8,502 nt of DNA, taken from assembly GCA_016934695.1 (NCBI GenBank), contig JAFGSH010000012.1:1-8502 (forward strand), read 5' to 3'. The stretch is from Deltaproteobacteria bacterium (GTDB taxonomy: Bacteria; Desulfobacterota; Syntrophia; Syntrophales; UBA2210). Each line of letters starts with the position of its first letter. The stretch's first letter is position 1. Below, piece after piece: positions 6,491 to 8,502 of the stretch. The notes beneath the pieces are model-generated. The model was not told the origin of the DNA. It saw only the letters and a program-made list of their open reading frames with translations, and ran no database searches. Made by a program: the position numbers and the translations under genes.

Positions 6491-7294
6491 ATGCACGACA
6501 ACATTCTGCTTCAACTAAATAATATCAGCGTCGTCTACTCGGATGTCATCCAGGTCCTGAAGGGGGTTTCTCTCGCGGTCAGGGAGAAACATATCGTATC
6601 CCTCCTCGGGAGCAACGGTGCGGGAAAGACCACGACCCTGAAGGCCGTCTCGGGACTCCTGAAGACGGAAAACGGAAAGGTCACGGAGGGTGATATCGTG
6701 TACGAGAAGGCGCCTATCCAGAATTCCCCTCCGGAGACCATAACCCGCCGCGGCATCATCCAGGTGCTTGAGGGGAGGCAGCCCTTCAAGTATCTGACGA
6801 TCGAGGAGAATTTGAGGGTCGGCACGGCAACGCGATGGGGAAAGCCGTACAGAAGCGATCTGGAAATGATCTATGACTACTTCCCGCCGTTGAAGAAGAG
6901 ACGCAGGACCCTGGCCGGGTATTGCAGCGGGGGTGAGCTCCAGATGCTCGTCATGGGGCGGGCTCTGATGGCACACCCCAAGCTGCTCCTCCTGGACGAG
7001 CCGTCCCTGGGGCTGGCCCCCTTGGTGGTCAAGGAGATATTCGGGATCATCGAGCGGATCAACCGGGAGCAAGGGACGACGATCGTCTTGGTCGAGCAGA
7101 ACGCGAATATGGCGCTCCAGATAGCGCATTATGGATATATCATGGAGAACGGCAGGATCGTCATGGAGGGGATATCGGCCGATCTTAAGGAAAATCCCGA
7201 TATCAGGGAATTTTATCTGGGGATGGGTGCGGCGGGTGACGCGAAGTCGTACCGGGACGTCAAGTCGTACAAGAGACGGAAACGGTGGCTGTAA
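6491..7294 (+). CDS. livF: LivF-type ABC transporter ATP-binding protein
   Basis: The second ATPase of the importer has 267 residues. It shows Walker A GSNGAGKT (40-47), a Q-loop equivalent at VLEGRQPF (92-99), the signature CSGGELQ (145-151), Walker B LLLLDEP (165-171), the D-loop region SLGLAP, and VEQNA (201-205). In LivF proteins the switch position is normally Gln, so Gln203 is not a defect. GAGGGG lies just before the ATG. After the usual family end (near FYLG, 241-244) the protein has a basic tail of about 20 residues that includes an imperfect 6-residue tandem repeat (DAKSYR, DVKSYK). The gap to the next gene is 25 bp. Confidence 0.93.
   Translation: MHDNILLQLNNISVVYSDVIQVLKGVSLAVREKHIVSLLGSNGAGKTTTLKAVSGLLKTENGKVTEGDIVYEKAPIQNSPPETITRRGIIQVLEGRQPFKYLTIEENLRVGTATRWGKPYRSDLEMIYDYFPPLKKRRRTLAGYCSGGELQMLVMGRALMAHPKLLLLDEPSLGLAPLVVKEIFGIIERINREQGTTIVLVEQNANMALQIAHYGYIMENGRIVMEGISADLKENPDIREFYLGMGAAGDAKSYRDVKSYKRRKRWL
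7238..7270 (+). repeat. imperfect 15-bp direct repeat at the livF 3' end
   Basis: GACGCGAAGTCGTAC (7238-7252) recurs as GACGTCAAGTCGTAC (7256-7270), 13 of 15 bases identical with a period of 18 bp. It encodes the tandem DAKSYR/DVKSYK in the basic tail of LivF. The 18-bp period keeps the reading frame, as expected for slippage duplication inside a gene. Confidence 0.7.
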
Positions 7295-7305
7295 CCGTGA
7301 GGAGT

Positions 7306-7311
7306 AAGGAG
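7306..7311 (+). promoter_or_regulatory. ribosome binding site of the phenylacetate-CoA ligase-like gene
   Basis: AAGGAG lies 8 bases before the ATG at 7320-7322. It supports that start for a gene whose reading frame has no stop within the window. Confidence 0.75.
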
Positions 7312-7319
7312 ACGGTTCT

Positions 7320-8502
7320 ATGAATACGTTTTTTGATGATCTGGAAGGGCGATTGCCACTCGAGAGAGAGGCGGAATATAATCGGAGACTGTCGCTGATG
7401 GTTGATGCCGCCTACCGGCGCTCCGAGCGGGTGAGGGGAACCTTCGATGATCTCAACCTGAAACCGTCGGATATTACTTCCGTCGCAGACCTCGAAAAAC
7501 TTCCCGTCATCTCCCGGGGGGAGGTGGTCGAGTTGGAACGGCTCCATCCCCCCTTCGGGGGTCTCTGTGCCGCTGATGTCGACACCGCCCGTATATTCAC
7601 CTCACCGGGACCCGTCTACGAACCGCACCTCGGCGAGGGCGAGCTGTGGGCCCGGGGGTACTTTGCAGCGGGTTTCGGCAAAGGGGACCGGGTGCTCAAT
7701 ACCTTTTCATACCACCTGGTGGCCGCCGGGCTGACATTTCATGAAGGGCTCAGGTCCGTGGGGGCGACGGTTATTCCTTCCGGGACCTCGGGGACCGAGA
7801 TGCAGGTCCAGTTAATCCGGGACCTTGGCGTGACGGCGTATACCGGTACACCGAGCTTTCTCAATGCTATCATTACGAAGGCGGAGGAGATGGGTTATAA
7901 TTTCAGGAAGGATTTCAACCTCCGGCGGGCATCCTTCGTGGCCGAACCTCTCCAGGCCTCTCTCCGACAACGATTCGAAGAGGAATACGGGATAGATACC
8001 TACCAGATGTACGGGGCCACCGAGGTGGGGGATATTGCGTACGAGTGCCGCGAGAAGGACGGCTGGCACATCTGCGAGGATGTCATCGTCGAGATCGTAG
8101 ACCCTTCTACCGGAAAACCTGTCGAACCGGGACAACTGGGAGAAGTCGTGGTGACCCGCCTGAATGAAACCTTCTTCTTGTTTCGATTCGGGACAGGAGA
8201 CCTCTCGAGGATGACAGGGGAGGAATGCCCCTGCGGGAGGACGGCGGGAAGACTTGGGGGAATCGCCGGCAGGGTAGGGGACGCGGTCAAGGTAAGAGGG
8301 ATGTTCGTTGCGCCAAGCCAAGTGGCGTATGTACAAGAGCGATTCCCCCAGATTACCTTTCAGGTAGTGGTAACCAGAGAGGCCTACCGGGATATCCTCA
8401 CAATAATAGTCCTAAAAAATGATGGATATTCAGATTCTAGCATTGAACAGTTAAAGCATATGTTTAATATAATCTGTTCCGTTAAAGTGGATCGCATTGA
8501 GA
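7320..8502 (+). CDS. phenylacetate-CoA ligase-like AMP-forming enzyme (PaaK family), 3' end cut off
   Basis: ATG at 7320 opens a frame with no stop for 394 codons to the window edge. PaaK proteins have about 430 residues, so some 40 are probably missing. The family is clear from the N-terminal start, DLEKLPVISRGEV (57-69), TEMQVQLIRDLGVTAYTGTPSFL as two adjoining blocks (159-181), YGATEVG (231-237), RFGTGDLS (289-296), CPCGRT (303-308) and GRVGDAVKVRGMFVAPSQV (317-335). The family makes an aryl-acetyl-CoA, such as phenylacetyl-CoA, from the acid, ATP and CoA in the cytoplasm. The P-loop is odd: residues 94-102 read TSPGPVYEP where PaaK has a TSGTTGKP-type motif, so the Thr/Gly-rich ATP-phosphate loop and its Lys are missing. 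I recall divergent relatives with this SPGP pattern, but I cannot say whether they are active. The base composition drops sharply to AT-rich in the last 100 or so bases, although the protein still reads like the family. Co-expression with the transporter suggests that its substrate is imported by it. Confidence 0.85.
   Translation, partial: MNTFFDDLEGRLPLEREAEYNRRLSLMVDAAYRRSERVRGTFDDLNLKPSDITSVADLEKLPVISRGEVVELERLHPPFGGLCAADVDTARIFTSPGPVYEPHLGEGELWARGYFAAGFGKGDRVLNTFSYHLVAAGLTFHEGLRSVGATVIPSGTSGTEMQVQLIRDLGVTAYTGTPSFLNAIITKAEEMGYNFRKDFNLRRASFVAEPLQASLRQRFEEEYGIDTYQMYGATEVGDIAYECREKDGWHICEDVIVEIVDPSTGKPVEPGQLGEVVVTRLNETFFLFRFGTGDLSRMTGEECPCGRTAGRLGGIAGRVGDAVKVRGMFVAPSQVAYVQERFPQITFQVVVTREAYRDILTIIVLKNDGYSDSSIEQLKHMFNIICSVKVDRIE

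Noticed and set aside
8225..8422. + strand frame of 65 codons near the window end
   Set aside because: It overlaps the PaaK-like gene in another frame, across its conserved CPCGR and GRVGD-KVRG region.
1..8502. CRISPR arrays, tRNA or rRNA genes, insertion sequences, attachment sites
   Set aside because: No regularly spaced repeats, no cloverleaf-like or rRNA-like sequence, no transposase or integrase motifs and no terminal inverted repeats were seen.

Overview
The window (about 8.5 kb, mostly GC-rich) looks like chromosomal DNA of a Gram-negative anaerobe. My best guess is a deltaproteobacterium in the broad sense (Desulfobacterota, for example a syntroph or sulfate reducer). The guess rests on gene content: an hflC gene followed by a branched-chain-type (Liv/HAAT) ABC transporter operon with built-in acyl-CoA ligases. 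No taxonomic marker is present.

Layout, all on the + strand: positions 1-294 hold the 3' end of hflC. Positions 295-554 are a non-protein-gene gap that carries regulation: a possible promoter (303-331), a 23-codon leader ORF with seven Phe codons (373-444), a possible antiterminator (423-473), and two back-to-back intrinsic terminators (459-503 and 504-537). The operon follows: a periplasmic solute-binding protein (555-1754), a LivG-type ATPase (1751-2572), a long-chain acyl-CoA synthetase-like AMP-forming ligase (2569-4515), LivH-type (4533-5411) and LivM-type (5408-6481) permeases, a LivF-type ATPase (6491-7294), and a phenylacetate-CoA ligase-like gene that runs off the window end (7320-8502). 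Several genes overlap by 4 bp and the largest intergenic gap is 25 bp, so this should be one transcription unit.

The most notable feature is the leader. It has all parts of a classical ribosome-mediated attenuator: ribosome binding site, short ORF with TTT-TTT pairs, a segment that pairs with the left arm of the terminator, and a terminator directly in front of the first structural gene. The control amino acid would be phenylalanine. Attenuators of this kind normally guard amino-acid biosynthesis, not a Liv-type transporter operon.

The simplest reading is that the operon imports an aryl acid such as phenylacetate and activates it to the CoA thioester. Reductive carboxylation by an indolepyruvate:ferredoxin oxidoreductase-type enzyme, plus transamination, could then yield phenylalanine. 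Low charged tRNA-Phe would switch the operon on. The substrate and the downstream enzymes are inference and lie outside what the window shows.
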